DNA from: CAZIOH01 sp964540815
Lineage (GTDB): Bacteria; Myxococcota_A; Polyangia; Fen-1088
Length of the DNA stretch: 64,000 nucleotides
Direction of reading: 5' to 3'
Assembly: GCA_964540815.1 (NCBI GenBank)
Contig: CAZIOH010000032.1
Span: 1 to 64,000 of the forward strand
Shown here: in pieces, positions 1 through 8,542 of the stretch
Position numbering within the stretch: the stretch's first letter is position 1
Layout of the letters: each line of letters starts with the position of its first letter
Notes under the pieces: model-generated
Database searches by the model: none
Told to the model about the DNA's origin: nothing
What the model saw: the letters and a program-made list of their open reading frames with translations, nothing else
Program-made: the position numbers and the translations under genes

Positions 1-10
1 ATGTTGAACT

Positions 11-87
<77 letters not shown>

Positions 88-184
88 CGGTAGCTTCCGG
101 GGAAGGTGTATATCACGGACCGCCGGGCCCGTGCACCGCGCCGGGGGGGGGGCCGACGACCCGAATCCGCCGACGGGGGCCGGC

Positions 185-817
185 TCAACTCTCGCGTGCG
201 CGCAGGGCTCGGGACAGAGCCGCGAAGGCTGCGGCGCGGTGGGAGAGTTGATTCTTTTCTTCGAGGGACAGCTCCGCCATGGTGCGGCCGAGGGCCGGCA
301 ACCAGAAGTGCGGGTCGTAACCGAAGCCCATTTCCCCGCGCGGCTCGAGGATCATCTCGCCCGCGCAGGCTCCGCTCCGCACCAGCTCGATCCCGCCCGC
401 GACGGCACCTCGGCCTGGGGCGACGAAGGCCGCCGCGCAGCGGAAGCGCGCCACGAACACACCTGGTGCTGGCTTCACCGCACGGAGCGCCTCCACCAGC
501 TTGGCGTTGTTGCGCCGATCGTCGCTGGGCTCACCCGCGTAGCGCGCCGAACGCACACCCGGCTCTCCCGCGAGGACGTCGACCTCGAGGCCGGAGTCAT
601 CGGCCAGGGCCGGCAACCCGGTCGAAGCCGCCGCCTGTCGGGCCTTGGCCAGCGCGTTCCCCTCGAAGGTCGCCTCCTCCTCCAGCAGCACGGCGTCGGG
701 AGCGATCTGGTCGATGGTCACCAGCTCGAAGCCGAGCGCATCCGCGTCGACCAGGCGCAGGATCTCCTTCAATTTCCCCTGATTCCGCGTGGCCACCACG
801 ACTCGTTGGCTCGGCAT
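185..817 (-). CDS. rdgB: RdgB/HAM1 non-canonical purine NTP pyrophosphatase
   Basis: 210 aa, normal length for the family. The enzyme hydrolyses dITP, dHapTP and XTP to the monophosphate in the cytosol and keeps deaminated purines out of DNA and RNA. Family signatures are visible in order: the N-terminal substrate loop VATRNQGKLKE, the acidic ALADDSGLEVD metal-binding motif, the PGVRSARYAG segment, the GFGYDPHFW motif and the C-terminal SHRAAAFAAL helix. It sits 75 bp downstream of rph on the same strand, a common pairing, and probably shares its transcript. The spacer between them contains imperfect TCTTCC and GTCGCGGTTC repeats. Confidence 0.96.
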   Translation of the reverse strand: MPSQRVVVATRNQGKLKEILRLVDADALGFELVTIDQIAPDAVLLEEEATFEGNALAKARQAAASTGLPALADDSGLEVDVLAGEPGVRSARYAGEPSDDRRNNAKLVEALRAVKPAPGVFVARFRCAAAFVAPGRGAVAGGIELVRSGACAGEMILEPRGEMGFGYDPHFWLPALGRTMAELSLEEKNQLSHRAAAFAALSRALRARES

Positions 818-892
818 CTCTGGCGCTCTCCTTCCTCTTCCTCTTCTTCCTCTTCGTCGCGGTTCGTCGCGGTTCGTCGCGCCCGGGGGGCT

Positions 893-1603
893 CTACTCGC
901 GGGCGGCCGCCAGCGCTTCCTGCTGGATGCGGAAGAGGGACTTCATCCCCTCGCCCGCCAGCGCCACGAGCTGGGCATAGTCCGCCGCGGAAAAACTCCC
1001 CTTCTCGGCCGTCCCCTGCAGCTCCACGAAGTTTCCGGCATCCGTCATGACGAAATTGAAGTCCACATCCGCCGCTGAATCCTCGGTGTACGGCAGATCG
1101 AGGCGCGCCTCTCCACCAACGATCCCCGCCGAGATGGCCGCCACCGCCAGCTTCACCGGATCCTTCTTGACCTTGCCGGCCTTGACCAGCCGCCGCGTCG
1201 CCAGCGCCAGGGCCACCCACCCTCCGGTGATGGCCGCGGTGCGGGTCCCTCCGTCCGCCTGGATCACGTCGCAATCGACGGTGATTTGACGCGCTCCGAG
1301 AGCCCGCGTATCCACCGCCGCCCGCAGAGCCCGCCCGATCAGCCGCTGGATCTCCTGGCCGCGCCCGCCCGTGGCTCGCCCGGACCGGGTGTGCGTCGAG
1401 CGCGGCAACATCCCGTACTCGGCGGTGATCCACCCCTTGCCCTGGCCCTCCAGAAAAGGTGGGACCTTCTCCTCCACCGAAGCGGTGCAGATGAGGCGAG
1501 TCAAGCCGCACTCGATAAGCACCGAACCTTCCGCGTAGAGGTTATAATCGGGGGTGATTCGGACGGGACGAAGCTCGTCGGGTCGGCGACCGTCTGCACG
1601 CAT
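893..1603 (-). CDS. rph: Ribonuclease PH
   Basis: 236 aa, full length (family about 238). RNase PH is a phosphorolytic 3'-5' exoribonuclease that trims tRNA 3' ends and works as a hexamer. The N-terminus [16 protein letters not shown], the [19 protein letters not shown] strand region, the substrate and phosphate-binding [20 protein letters not shown] helix, and the [19 protein letters not shown] core are all present. It is first in an rph-rdgB operon and divergent from the kinase gene at 1707, with about 100 bp for both promoters. Confidence 0.96.
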   Translation of the reverse strand: MRADGRRPDELRPVRITPDYNLYAEGSVLIECGLTRLICTASVEEKVPPFLEGQGKGWITAEYGMLPRSTHTRSGRATGGRGQEIQRLIGRALRAAVDTRALGARQITVDCDVIQADGGTRTAAITGGWVALALATRRLVKAGKVKKDPVKLAVAAISAGIVGGEARLDLPYTEDSAADVDFNFVMTDAGNFVELQGTAEKGSFSAADYAQLVALAGEGMKSLFRIQQEALAAARE

Positions 1604-1706
1604 GACTGCTCAACTTACTACAGCCTCCGGCGCACCTACAGCACTTGGTGAAGCTACAGCCGTTGGCAAGACCCGCAAACCCTGAACCTGGAGGCCGGAG
1701 GCCATC

Positions 1707-3665
1707 GTGACTGCTGCTGACGCGCGTTCCGGCTCGACGGTCGGAAAGTACCGGCTGCACGAGATCGTCGGCCGCGGCGGCATGGGCGTGGTGTATCGCG
1801 CCGAGCACGTGTACATCGGGCGCGAGGTGGCGGTCAAGATCCTCCACGAGGGCTATGGGGGCCGCGAGGAGGCCATCAAGCGGTTTCTCCGCGAAGCCCG
1901 CGCCGCGAGCTCGATCAATCACCCGAACATCGTCGACGTCACCGACTTCGGAAAGGCCACCGATGGAACGGTGTTCTTCGTCATGGAGCTCCTGGTGGGC
2001 GAGCCCCTCGACACGATCCTGGTGCGCGATCGTCGTCTCGACTTGCTCCGCGCCATCAACATCTGCAACCAGCTGGCCGCCGCCCTGGCCGCCGCTCACC
2101 GGAAGGGAATCGTCCACCGCGATCTCAAGCCCGAGAACGTGATGCTGATCGAGCGCGAGGGACGCCGCGAGCTGGTCCGCCGCGTGAGCGACGAGAGCGG
2201 GCCCCACGAGATCCCCGAGCGCGAGAAGAAGTTCGACTTCGTGAAGATCCTCGATTTCGGCGTGGCCAAGGTCCGCGAGCCCGACGCCGAGAAGGGCGCG
2301 ACCCCCACCCCCCACACCGGGGTGGTCTTCGGGACCCCCGAGTACATGGCGCCCGAGACGGCACGCATCGGGTACTCCGACGCCCGGTCGGACATCTATG
2401 CCCTTGGGATCATGTTCTACGAGATGTTGACCGGGACCGTCCCGTTTCGCGGGAACGAGGCCATCGACGTCATGCTGAAGCAGGTCAACGCTCCGGTGCC
2501 CCCGATGTCCGAGGTCGCGCCCGACGCCGAGATCACCAGCGAAGCCGAACGCATGATCCTGAAGGCGCTCTCGAAGGATCCGGACCTGCGGCAACAGACG
2601 ATGGAGGAATTCCATCGCGAGCTGCAGGGCTGCTACGGACAGCTGCGTTTCCGACGGACCATGCGCACCCCGACCGCAGGCGGGCCGGCGGTCGCCCAGG
2701 TGGCGAAGGAGTATCGCTCGGCCTCGCCACCGGCGGGCGACCTGCCGCCCGCAAGCAGGAGCACCCCCGCCCCCGCTTCGACCGACGGCTCCGCCGCTGG
2801 AGGCACGGCGGGACCGCCCGCAGGCGTCCTCGCCGCCGCCATCCCCCTCACCAAGCTGAAGCGGTCCGCCCCAGGCGCCCTGCCGACCCACATCGCGGGG
2901 GCCGGCTCGAGCGCCAGCGCCCAGGAACTCGTGCTCGAGCCCGGAGCAGGAGGGCCCACCACCGCCGCGCCCGAGCTCGCCACCGCACAGCGCCGGCCCG
3001 CCCAGCCGATTTTGCTCACCCGCCGCAAACCCGCGCGAGCGATGGCTGCCCCCCCCTCCTTTTCCGAGCCGTCCGCGCCAGGAACCTCCGCCGGGCTGCC
3101 GGGCGCAACCCCCACCGACCTGTTGCGGGCGGACTCGTCCCCGAGCGCGATCCCGGTGGCCACGCCGGGTGAGTCGCGCAAGCGCACGACCCTGCCGTTG
3201 CGCCCGGCCACGCTCACCCCCGACTCGCCCCCGATCACCGACGCCAGCCAGTCCGCGAGCTGGACCGCCGCGCCTCCTGGAAGACCCCCCGGTACACCGC
3301 CGCTGCCCCTCTGGGGAACCGACGTGCGCGGCCTGACCAGTCCCGCCCGGGCGCACCCGTCGACCGAGCCCAGCTCACCCGGCAGCGTCCCCCGCTCGAT
3401 CGCGGCCGATCGCCCCACTCCGCGCGTGGATCTCGACGGGCTGCACCGCACCGTCTCCGGCCCCGGCGCCGCTCCTGTCCCCCCGCATGCCCCCCCGCAT
3501 ACCGGCGCCGAGGGCACCGCCGCGCGCGCGAGCGCGCCGCCCCCGCCCGAGGGCAGTGCCCTGCCCGACGAGGAGCGGCCCCCCTGGTTCGACGGGCCCA
3601 CCGTGGTGCGCAATCCCCTCAGCGTCGCCTCCTTGCGCGATCTCAAGCCGCCAGGCGACTCGTGA
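1707..3665 (+). CDS. Eukaryotic-type Ser/Thr protein kinase with long Pro/Ala-rich tail
   Basis: 652 aa. The GTG start follows a GGAGG at 6-nt spacing. The kinase domain (residues about 15-305) has the glycine loop GRGGMG (22-27), catalytic Lys44, HRDLKPEN with Asp139, DFG at 183-185 and YMAPE. A roughly 40-residue charged insertion sits between the catalytic loop and DFG. Residues about 320-652 are low-complexity Pro/Ala/Ser with no obvious membrane segment or sensor domain, so the protein is probably cytosolic. Kinases of this Pkn type are numerous in myxobacteria and control development and metabolism. The substrate is unknown. It is a single gene, divergent from rph. Confidence 0.93.
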   Translation: MTAADARSGSTVGKYRLHEIVGRGGMGVVYRAEHVYIGREVAVKILHEGYGGREEAIKRFLREARAASSINHPNIVDVTDFGKATDGTVFFVMELLVGEPLDTILVRDRRLDLLRAINICNQLAAALAAAHRKGIVHRDLKPENVMLIEREGRRELVRRVSDESGPHEIPEREKKFDFVKILDFGVAKVREPDAEKGATPTPHTGVVFGTPEYMAPETARIGYSDARSDIYALGIMFYEMLTGTVPFRGNEAIDVMLKQVNAPVPPMSEVAPDAEITSEAERMILKALSKDPDLRQQTMEEFHRELQGCYGQLRFRRTMRTPTAGGPAVAQVAKEYRSASPPAGDLPPASRSTPAPASTDGSAAGGTAGPPAGVLAAAIPLTKLKRSAPGALPTHIAGAGSSASAQELVLEPGAGGPTTAAPELATAQRRPAQPILLTRRKPARAMAAPPSFSEPSAPGTSAGLPGATPTDLLRADSSPSAIPVATPGESRKRTTLPLRPATLTPDSPPITDASQSASWTAAPPGRPPGTPPLPLWGTDVRGLTSPARAHPSTEPSSPGSVPRSIAADRPTPRVDLDGLHRTVSGPGAAPVPPHAPPHTGAEGTAARASAPPPPEGSALPDEERPPWFDGPTVVRNPLSVASLRDLKPPGDS

Positions 3666-3674
3666 CGGTCGATC

Positions 3675-3884
3675 CCAAGGCCAACGCCAACGCCGACGGC
3701 CCCCGCGGATCTCACCGCGGCATGCACTGNNNNNNNNNNNNNNNNNNNNNNNNNNNNNNNNNNNNNNNNNNNNNNNNNNNNNNNNNNNNNNNNNNNNNNN
3801 NNNNNNNNNNNNNNNNNNNNNNNNNNNNNCCAAGGCCAACGCCAACGCCGACGGCCCCCGCGGATCTCACCGCGGCATGCACTG
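3675..3884. other. Scaffold gap of 100 N flanked by a perfect 55-bp duplication
   Basis: Positions 3730-3829 are 100 N. The 55 bases before the gap (3675-3729) are identical to the 55 after it (3830-3884). This is the pattern left when two contigs that overlap by one k-mer are scaffolded with a fixed-length N spacer. The real sequence is probably continuous with one copy, which would shorten the window by 155 bp and leave about 47 bp between the convergent kinase and lipoprotein stop codons. Confidence 0.85.
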
Positions 3885-4220
3885 CTTGTAGGGCACGCCG
3901 CCCGGCGGAGCGGGAATCTCGCGACACTCCTCCGACTCGTCGCAGTCGGGATCGGACTGACATGCGACCCGCGCAGCGATCCAGCACCCCGCGGCCACCG
4001 CCGCCGCCATTCCGACCGCGGCCGTGACCAGCCCGACGGCTGGCAGGTTTCCGGGCTGGTTCGACCGCTCGCCCACGACCCAGGCGGTCGAGCCACCGAC
4101 GATGGCCAGGGCCGCCACCGCCCCCAGACGGGCCGGCCCGCGAAAGCGGGGACCGGCGCACCCCGCGAGGCTGGAGGCGGCGGCCCCGAGCGCGGTCGCG
4201 AGGACGAGGGCGGCAATCAT
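3867..4220 (-). CDS. Small predicted lipoprotein with a second hydrophobic segment and Cys-rich tail
   Basis: 117 aa from the ATG at 4220; an upstream in-frame start at 4283 would add 21 charged residues. The N-terminus MIAALVLATALGAAASSLAGC is a lipoprotein signal with a good lipobox (LAGC). Two further hydrophobic stretches (AVAALAIVGGSTAWVV and VGLVTAAVGMAAAVAAGCW) resemble membrane helices. The C-terminal 30 residues carry an acidic CQSDPDCDESEEC motif ending in YKQCMPR. No function is recognised. Its last codons lie in the 55-bp duplication next to the assembly gap, but the stop is present in the copy given here. Confidence 0.72.
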   Translation of the reverse strand: MIAALVLATALGAAASSLAGCAGPRFRGPARLGAVAALAIVGGSTAWVVGERSNQPGNLPAVGLVTAAVGMAAAVAAGCWIAARVACQSDPDCDESEECREIPAPPGGVPYKQCMPR

Positions 4221-4303
4221 CGCGCGCGACCCCGAGCCTGGTGCCTCGACGCGGGCCGACCTATGCTCCCGATTCGATCTCATCTCCGCTGCTTCGAGAG
4301 GCT

Positions 4304-4999
4304 ATGTCCGCACGCACGCAATTTCCATCGCCATGCCATCGCGCGCCCGCGCGTCAGGGGATCCGACGACCGCGCTTCGCCACCCGAGCCCCCGGGCTCG
4401 AGCGGCCCGCGTTGCACCTGGCATGGCTCCTCACGTTGCACCTGGCGTGGCTCCTCGCGCTCGTGCCCAGGCCCGCGGGCGCGCACGATCTCTTCCTCGA
4501 GGGACCACACCCCTTTCTCCGCGAGAACACCCTCTCGGTGAACTACCTGCTCGGCACCGGCCTCGGACGTTCGTTCAGTGGCCAGGGGCTCGGCGTCGAC
4601 TACGGCTACATGGTCAGCCTCCCGTTGTGGATCGATCTGCAGCTCAACTTCCGCGGATCGACCTGCCCGCCCTGGCGGACCACGTGCAGCTCGTACACGG
4701 GGAACGACCTCGAGGCGCTGGCCGGCCTGGCCTGGCGCTTCCGGCTCGAGGTCCCCGTCGTTCCCTTCGTGCGAGCCAATGCCGGGCCCGTCTTCTTGTA
4801 CCCGGATGGCGCCTCCAGCGCCGTGGGGCTCGCAGGGCGAGTCGGCGGGGGCGCCAAGTACTTCGTCTTCGACTGGCTCGGGTTCGGCGGCGAGCTCGCG
4901 CTCTCCCTCGGGCACGGGTTCTTCTCTTCGCAGTACCCCGGCAGCCACACCTACGCCGTGGTCGACATGGCCCTCGGGGTCGAGCTCCAGTTCGACTGA
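4304..4999 (+). CDS. Predicted outer-membrane beta-barrel-like protein
   Basis: 231 aa from the ATG at 4304; a GTG at 4241 in frame is an alternative. A basic N-terminal stretch is followed by a hydrophobic core and PRPAGA/HD, which looks like a signal peptide cleavage site. The mature part alternates aromatic and polar residues with repeated strand-like segments (VDYGYMVSLPLWIDLQLNF, LAGLAWRFRLEVPVVPFVRANAG, VDMALGVELQFD). It ends on a phenylalanine-containing strand, as 8-stranded outer-membrane barrels do. A CPPWRTTC pair could form a disulfide in an extracellular loop. The hydrophobic core is a 24-bp tandem duplication (4411-4458). The function is unknown. It is convergent with pepP. Confidence 0.72.
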   Translation: MSARTQFPSPCHRAPARQGIRRPRFATRAPGLERPALHLAWLLTLHLAWLLALVPRPAGAHDLFLEGPHPFLRENTLSVNYLLGTGLGRSFSGQGLGVDYGYMVSLPLWIDLQLNFRGSTCPPWRTTCSSYTGNDLEALAGLAWRFRLEVPVVPFVRANAGPVFLYPDGASSAVGLAGRVGGGAKYFVFDWLGFGGELALSLGHGFFSSQYPGSHTYAVVDMALGVELQFD

Positions 5000-5051
5000 T
5001 GGCGGCCGGATCCGAGGAGTCCCCCGGTCCGAGCGCGGCTGAGGCTCCTCC

Positions 5052-6353
5052 TCAGGCTGCGGTCAGGCGCTCGAGCTCGGGGATGCTCTTCGGCGTGTCG
5101 CGGGTCAGGTTCTCGTTCCCGGTGGCCGTGACCAGGATGTCGTCCTCGATGCGCACCCCGAGGCCCCGGAGCTCCTCCGGCACCGGGGCGTCCTCCGCGA
5201 TGTAGAGCCCGGGCTCGATGGTGAGGACCATCCCCGGCTCGAGCGGCCGCGCGGCCCCGTCGAGGCTGTAAAAGCCCACGTCGTGCACGTCACGCCCGAG
5301 CCAGTGACTCGTGCGGTGCATGTAGAACGGCTTGTAAGCCTGGGCCTCGATCAGGGCCGGGACCTCGCCCTCGAGCAGACCGAGCTCGACCATCTTGCCG
5401 GTCAACCGCTCGAGCACCTGGGCGTGAATGGCGTCGATGGTGTTCCCGGGCCGAACGTCCTCGATCGCCGCCTGCTGCACCTCGAGCACCGCCTGGTAGA
5501 CCCGTCGCTGGGCCGGCGAGAAGGGCCTCCCGACCGGAAAGGTACGGGTCACGTCCGCCGTGTAGCCGTCGACCTCGCAGCCCGCGTCGATGAGCAGGAG
5601 CTGACCGGCCTCGAGCCGGGCGGAGTTCTCGACGTAGTGCAGGATGACGGCGTTCGCGCCGGATCCCACGATGCTCGGATAGCCTGGGCCGCTGCCGCCG
5701 CGCCGGCGGAAGGTGTAGTCGATGAGGGCCTCGATCTCGTGCTCGCCCACGCCGTGGCGCGCCGAGCGCATGGCCGCGGTGTGCGCCTCGGCGGTGATGG
5801 CGGCCGCGCGCCGCAGAGGCCCGAGCTCGACCTCCGACTTGAAGAGCCGCATCTCGTGCAGGTGCAGGCGGGCGTCCACCAGGCGCACCGGCGCGCGCCG
5901 GCCACGCCGCTCGCCGGCGCGCATGCGCCCGAGCACGCGCAGGATCCGGGCGTCCCACTCCGGGTCGTGGCACAGGTGAACGTGCAGGTCGTCGACCCCA
6001 TAGAGGAGCTCGGGCAGCTTGCTCTCGAGCTCGGCAACCGGGAAGGCGGCTTGCGCACCGTACCGCGCCATGGCGCCCTCGAGGCCAGCGCGACGCCCGG
6101 TCCAGGTCTCCTCGGCCGGGTTGCGGGGCCGCACGAACAGGACGAAGGGTGTGGTCGGGTGGTCGGGCCGCAACAGCAGCACCGTCTCGGGCTCGTCGAA
6201 CCCCGTCAGATGCGAGATGTCGCTGTCCTGGCGGAACTTGAAGTGCACGTCGCCGTTGCGCAGCTGCTCCGGGGGAGAGGCGAGCAACAGGGCCGCGCGG
6301 GGACCGAGGGCCGACGCCATCCGCTGGCGCCGCTCGGAATACAGATCGCTCAT
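5052..6353 (-). CDS. pepP: Xaa-Pro aminopeptidase (M24B family)
   Basis: 433 aa, close to E. coli PepP. It removes N-terminal residues preceding proline and is a cytosolic dimetal enzyme. The N-terminal AMP_N domain (residues about 5-130) contains FKFRQDSDISHLTGFDEPE. The pita-bread catalytic domain carries the metal ligands LLIDAGCEVDGYTADVTRTFP (two Asp), the HRTSHWLGRDVHD histidine, LTIEPGLYI (Glu) and GVRIEDDILV (Glu). All five ligands are therefore visible. There is no Shine-Dalgarno sequence, but a TAGACT lies 9 nt before the ATG, consistent with a very short leader. Confidence 0.96.
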   Translation of the reverse strand: MSDLYSERRQRMASALGPRAALLLASPPEQLRNGDVHFKFRQDSDISHLTGFDEPETVLLLRPDHPTTPFVLFVRPRNPAEETWTGRRAGLEGAMARYGAQAAFPVAELESKLPELLYGVDDLHVHLCHDPEWDARILRVLGRMRAGERRGRRAPVRLVDARLHLHEMRLFKSEVELGPLRRAAAITAEAHTAAMRSARHGVGEHEIEALIDYTFRRRGGSGPGYPSIVGSGANAVILHYVENSARLEAGQLLLIDAGCEVDGYTADVTRTFPVGRPFSPAQRRVYQAVLEVQQAAIEDVRPGNTIDAIHAQVLERLTGKMVELGLLEGEVPALIEAQAYKPFYMHRTSHWLGRDVHDVGFYSLDGAARPLEPGMVLTIEPGLYIAEDAPVPEELRGLGVRIEDDILVTATGNENLTRDTPKSIPELERLTAA

Positions 6354-6362
6354 TTCGAAAAA

Positions 6363-6368
6363 AGTCTA
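6363..6368 (-). promoter_or_regulatory. Candidate -10 element for a near-leaderless pepP mRNA
   Basis: On the minus strand TAGACT lies 9 nt upstream of the pepP ATG, and no ribosome binding site intervenes. The same arrangement recurs at other genes in the window. No convincing -35 was seen. Confidence 0.35.
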
Positions 6369-6397
6369 GCACCTTTGCTGCGGCGCCGACCTCACGG

Positions 6398-7882
6398 TCA
6401 TGGCCCATCCTCGTGGGGCGCGTGCGTGCGATCGAGCCCTGCCTGGGCGCTTGCCCGCACGCGCGGAGAGGGATCGCGTGCCCCGGCGTCGAAGTGGTGC
6501 CTGGCCCGGCCGGGTTGCCCGGACTCGACGAGCAGCCACCCGAGGGCGGTCTCGGCGGCCCCGATGCGCGCGGACCTCGGGAAGCGCGCGAGAAAGTCGC
6601 CGAGCGCGGTCATGGCCGCGCGAGAATCACCGGCGCGGCCGCGGGCCACGGCGCTCCAGTACGCGGCGTCCTCGGCGATGGCCTCGCCGCCGGCATGGCG
6701 CTCCACCTCGGCGAAGGCATCGGCGGCGGCGGCGGCGTGGCCTGCGCGCAGCAGCCGCCACGCCTGGTCGAACGACGCCTCGCCGACCGGCGCTGCCTCA
6801 ATCGGCCCGGGCGCGGCCGACCTGGCGACGGGCGGCGATTCGGGCTCCGCCAGGGCCTGTCTCGCCACAGATGAGGTGGCGGACGCCGCGGATGATGCGG
6901 GCTCGGACCACCGCGCAGGTCGCGCCGCGGACGAGGACCTCGACGCCGACGCCGCCGGGTGCTGCGGCAGCGCGGTGGGAACCCAGGTGTCCCCACCTTG
7001 AAGGGTCGCCTCGGCCCCCGCACGCGAGCGCACCTCGACCCGTCCGTGCCAGACATAGACGCTGGTCAATCGGTTGTCGGCGGCGGTGACCCGGAAGTGG
7101 GTCCCCTTCACCTCGACCTCCGAGTCGCCGGTGACCACGCGGAACCGCTCGTGGGCGGCAAGTGGGGCGACCTCGAGCTCGAGGGTGCCCTCGCTGAGGC
7201 GCACGATCTCGTCCGGGGGCGTCTGGAAGCGGACGAAGCGCGCGCCGCCCATCACGCGGATCGAGGCGCGCGACGCCTCGACGTTGCTGGCGGCGGTGGG
7301 CGGGCCCGACAGCGTCGGCGACAGCGACAGCGTCGGGACCCGGGGCCCGGCAGCCGTCGGTCGATCCAGCTGCTCTGCGACGCCGGAGGCTGGCGGAGGC
7401 CGCAGCCGGAGCACCCCGAGTCCGACCACCCCCACCAGCACGAGAACGCCTGCCAGGGCCGCCCGCCCCGGCCATCCGGCGGGCAGCCATCGGCGGGCCC
7501 GTGCGCTCGAGCGGTCTCTTCGATCGCGGCCGAGCCCCGTGGCCCCGGCGCGCGGCGGGGCGCTCTCGCCGGGAGCGACGCTGGCTTCCCACAGGCCGTC
7601 CGAGATGTGTCGGCGCGCACCGGCCGACAGCGGTTCGACAGGTGACAGCGCGGGCGCGACGTTCGCGATCTCCCGCAAGGTGGTGAAGGTCGCTGCGCAG
7701 CGCGCGCACCCAGCCAGGTGCCGGGCGAGCGTCGCCCCGTGCGTGTCGTCCGATACCGCACGCGTGAGCTGCCACTCGGGCGGGCACGCCGACCTCGCCA
7801 GCTTCGCCCGACTGGCCAGCCTGTCCAACGCCAGCTTCGCCCATCCCGCCAGGCGCCATCGGGGCCGTTGCGTCCATCTCAT
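6398..7882 (-). CDS. FecR-like anti-sigma factor with zinc-finger and TPR-like C-terminus
   Basis: 494 aa. The start is the ATG that overlaps the sigma factor stop as ATGA. The N-terminal 80 residues hold a putative zf-HC2 anti-sigma motif (HLAGCARCAATF). A single membrane helix (AALAGVLVLVGVVGLGVLRL) lies near residue 150. A periplasmic FecR-type domain follows, with the characteristic VVTGDSEVEVKGTHFRVTA and VYVWHGRVEV segments. After an Ala/Ser linker the last 130 residues form TPR-like helices (AWRLLRAGHAAAAADAFAEVERHAGGEA). The protein probably holds the adjacent ECF sigma at the membrane and transduces a periplasmic signal. The signal is unknown. Confidence 0.86.
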   Translation of the reverse strand: MRWTQRPRWRLAGWAKLALDRLASRAKLARSACPPEWQLTRAVSDDTHGATLARHLAGCARCAATFTTLREIANVAPALSPVEPLSAGARRHISDGLWEASVAPGESAPPRAGATGLGRDRRDRSSARARRWLPAGWPGRAALAGVLVLVGVVGLGVLRLRPPPASGVAEQLDRPTAAGPRVPTLSLSPTLSGPPTAASNVEASRASIRVMGGARFVRFQTPPDEIVRLSEGTLELEVAPLAAHERFRVVTGDSEVEVKGTHFRVTAADNRLTSVYVWHGRVEVRSRAGAEATLQGGDTWVPTALPQHPAASASRSSSAARPARWSEPASSAASATSSVARQALAEPESPPVARSAAPGPIEAAPVGEASFDQAWRLLRAGHAAAAADAFAEVERHAGGEAIAEDAAYWSAVARGRAGDSRAAMTALGDFLARFPRSARIGAAETALGWLLVESGQPGRARHHFDAGARDPSPRVRASAQAGLDRTHAPHEDGP

Positions 7883-8496
7883 GGCGTCACCTGGGGCGCG
7901 AGGCAGTCCCGCAAACGCAAGCGGGCTTCGTGCAGCCGCCGCCAGACTGTTCCCTCTGGCACATCGAGGATCCGGGCCACCTCGCTCCCCCGCAGCCCCT
8001 CGACGTCGCACAAGGTGAACACGATGCGCAGCACCTCGGGCAGCGCATCGAGGCCGGCCTGCAGCCGCACCAGCGCCTGCCGCTGGGCGGCCTGGTCGTC
8101 CGGGCCCCTGGCGGAGGGAGGCGGCGGCACGCTGGCGACCGCCTTCATCGCCGCCCGACGGCGGGATTCGCCCCGGACGTGGTGGCGCAGAATGTTCATC
8201 GCAATCCCGAGGATCCAGGTACCGACCGCTGCCCTCCCCTCGAATCGCAGGGCCGAGCGACGGACCTCGATGAAGGTGTTCTGGACCACGTCTTCGAGAT
8301 CGCGGTGGTCGATCATGCGCATTCGCCCGAGCACCCGGTGGACCCGTGCGCCGTGGCGGCGAAACAGCTCGTCGAGGGCCTGGTTGTCGCCGATCGCGCA
8401 GGCCGCGATCAGGGACTCGTCGGGGATCGGGGTGGGCGCGCGCTCGGACGGGAGCGGCGCGCCGCGACGCCGGAACGGCAGCACCTTGTCGGTCAT
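7879..8496 (-). CDS. ECF-type RNA polymerase sigma factor
   Basis: 205 aa. I chose the ATG at 8496 because GGAGG lies 8 nt before it; a GTG five codons upstream is also in frame. Region 2 (ELFRRHGARVHRVLGRM...DLEDVVQNTFIEV) and region 4 (LPEVLRIVFTLCDVEGLRGSEVARILDVPEGTVWRRLHEARLRLR, a helix-turn-helix) are clear. The region 2-4 linker is short and Pro-rich, as in ECF sigmas. It is translationally coupled (ATGA) to the FecR-like anti-sigma and lies 46 bp downstream of an envelope protein gene, so the three look like one operon. The operon is likely autoregulated. Confidence 0.94.
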   Translation of the reverse strand: MTDKVLPFRRRGAPLPSERAPTPIPDESLIAACAIGDNQALDELFRRHGARVHRVLGRMRMIDHRDLEDVVQNTFIEVRRSALRFEGRAAVGTWILGIAMNILRHHVRGESRRRAAMKAVASVPPPPSARGPDDQAAQRQALVRLQAGLDALPEVLRIVFTLCDVEGLRGSEVARILDVPEGTVWRRLHEARLRLRDCLAPQVTP

Positions 8497-8542
8497 GTCG
8501 CCGACCTCCACCTCGACCGCCGGGAGGGGGCGGCGCGGAACC

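Noticed and set aside
106..1078. Long open frames on the plus strand opposite rdgB and rph
   Set aside because: They are antisense shadows created by high GC; they are Arg/Pro/Ala-rich and show no motif, while the minus-strand frames match known enzymes.
1542..3356. 604-codon minus-strand frame opposite the first kinase
   Set aside because: Opposite a clear kinase domain; the composition is that of reversed kinase codons.
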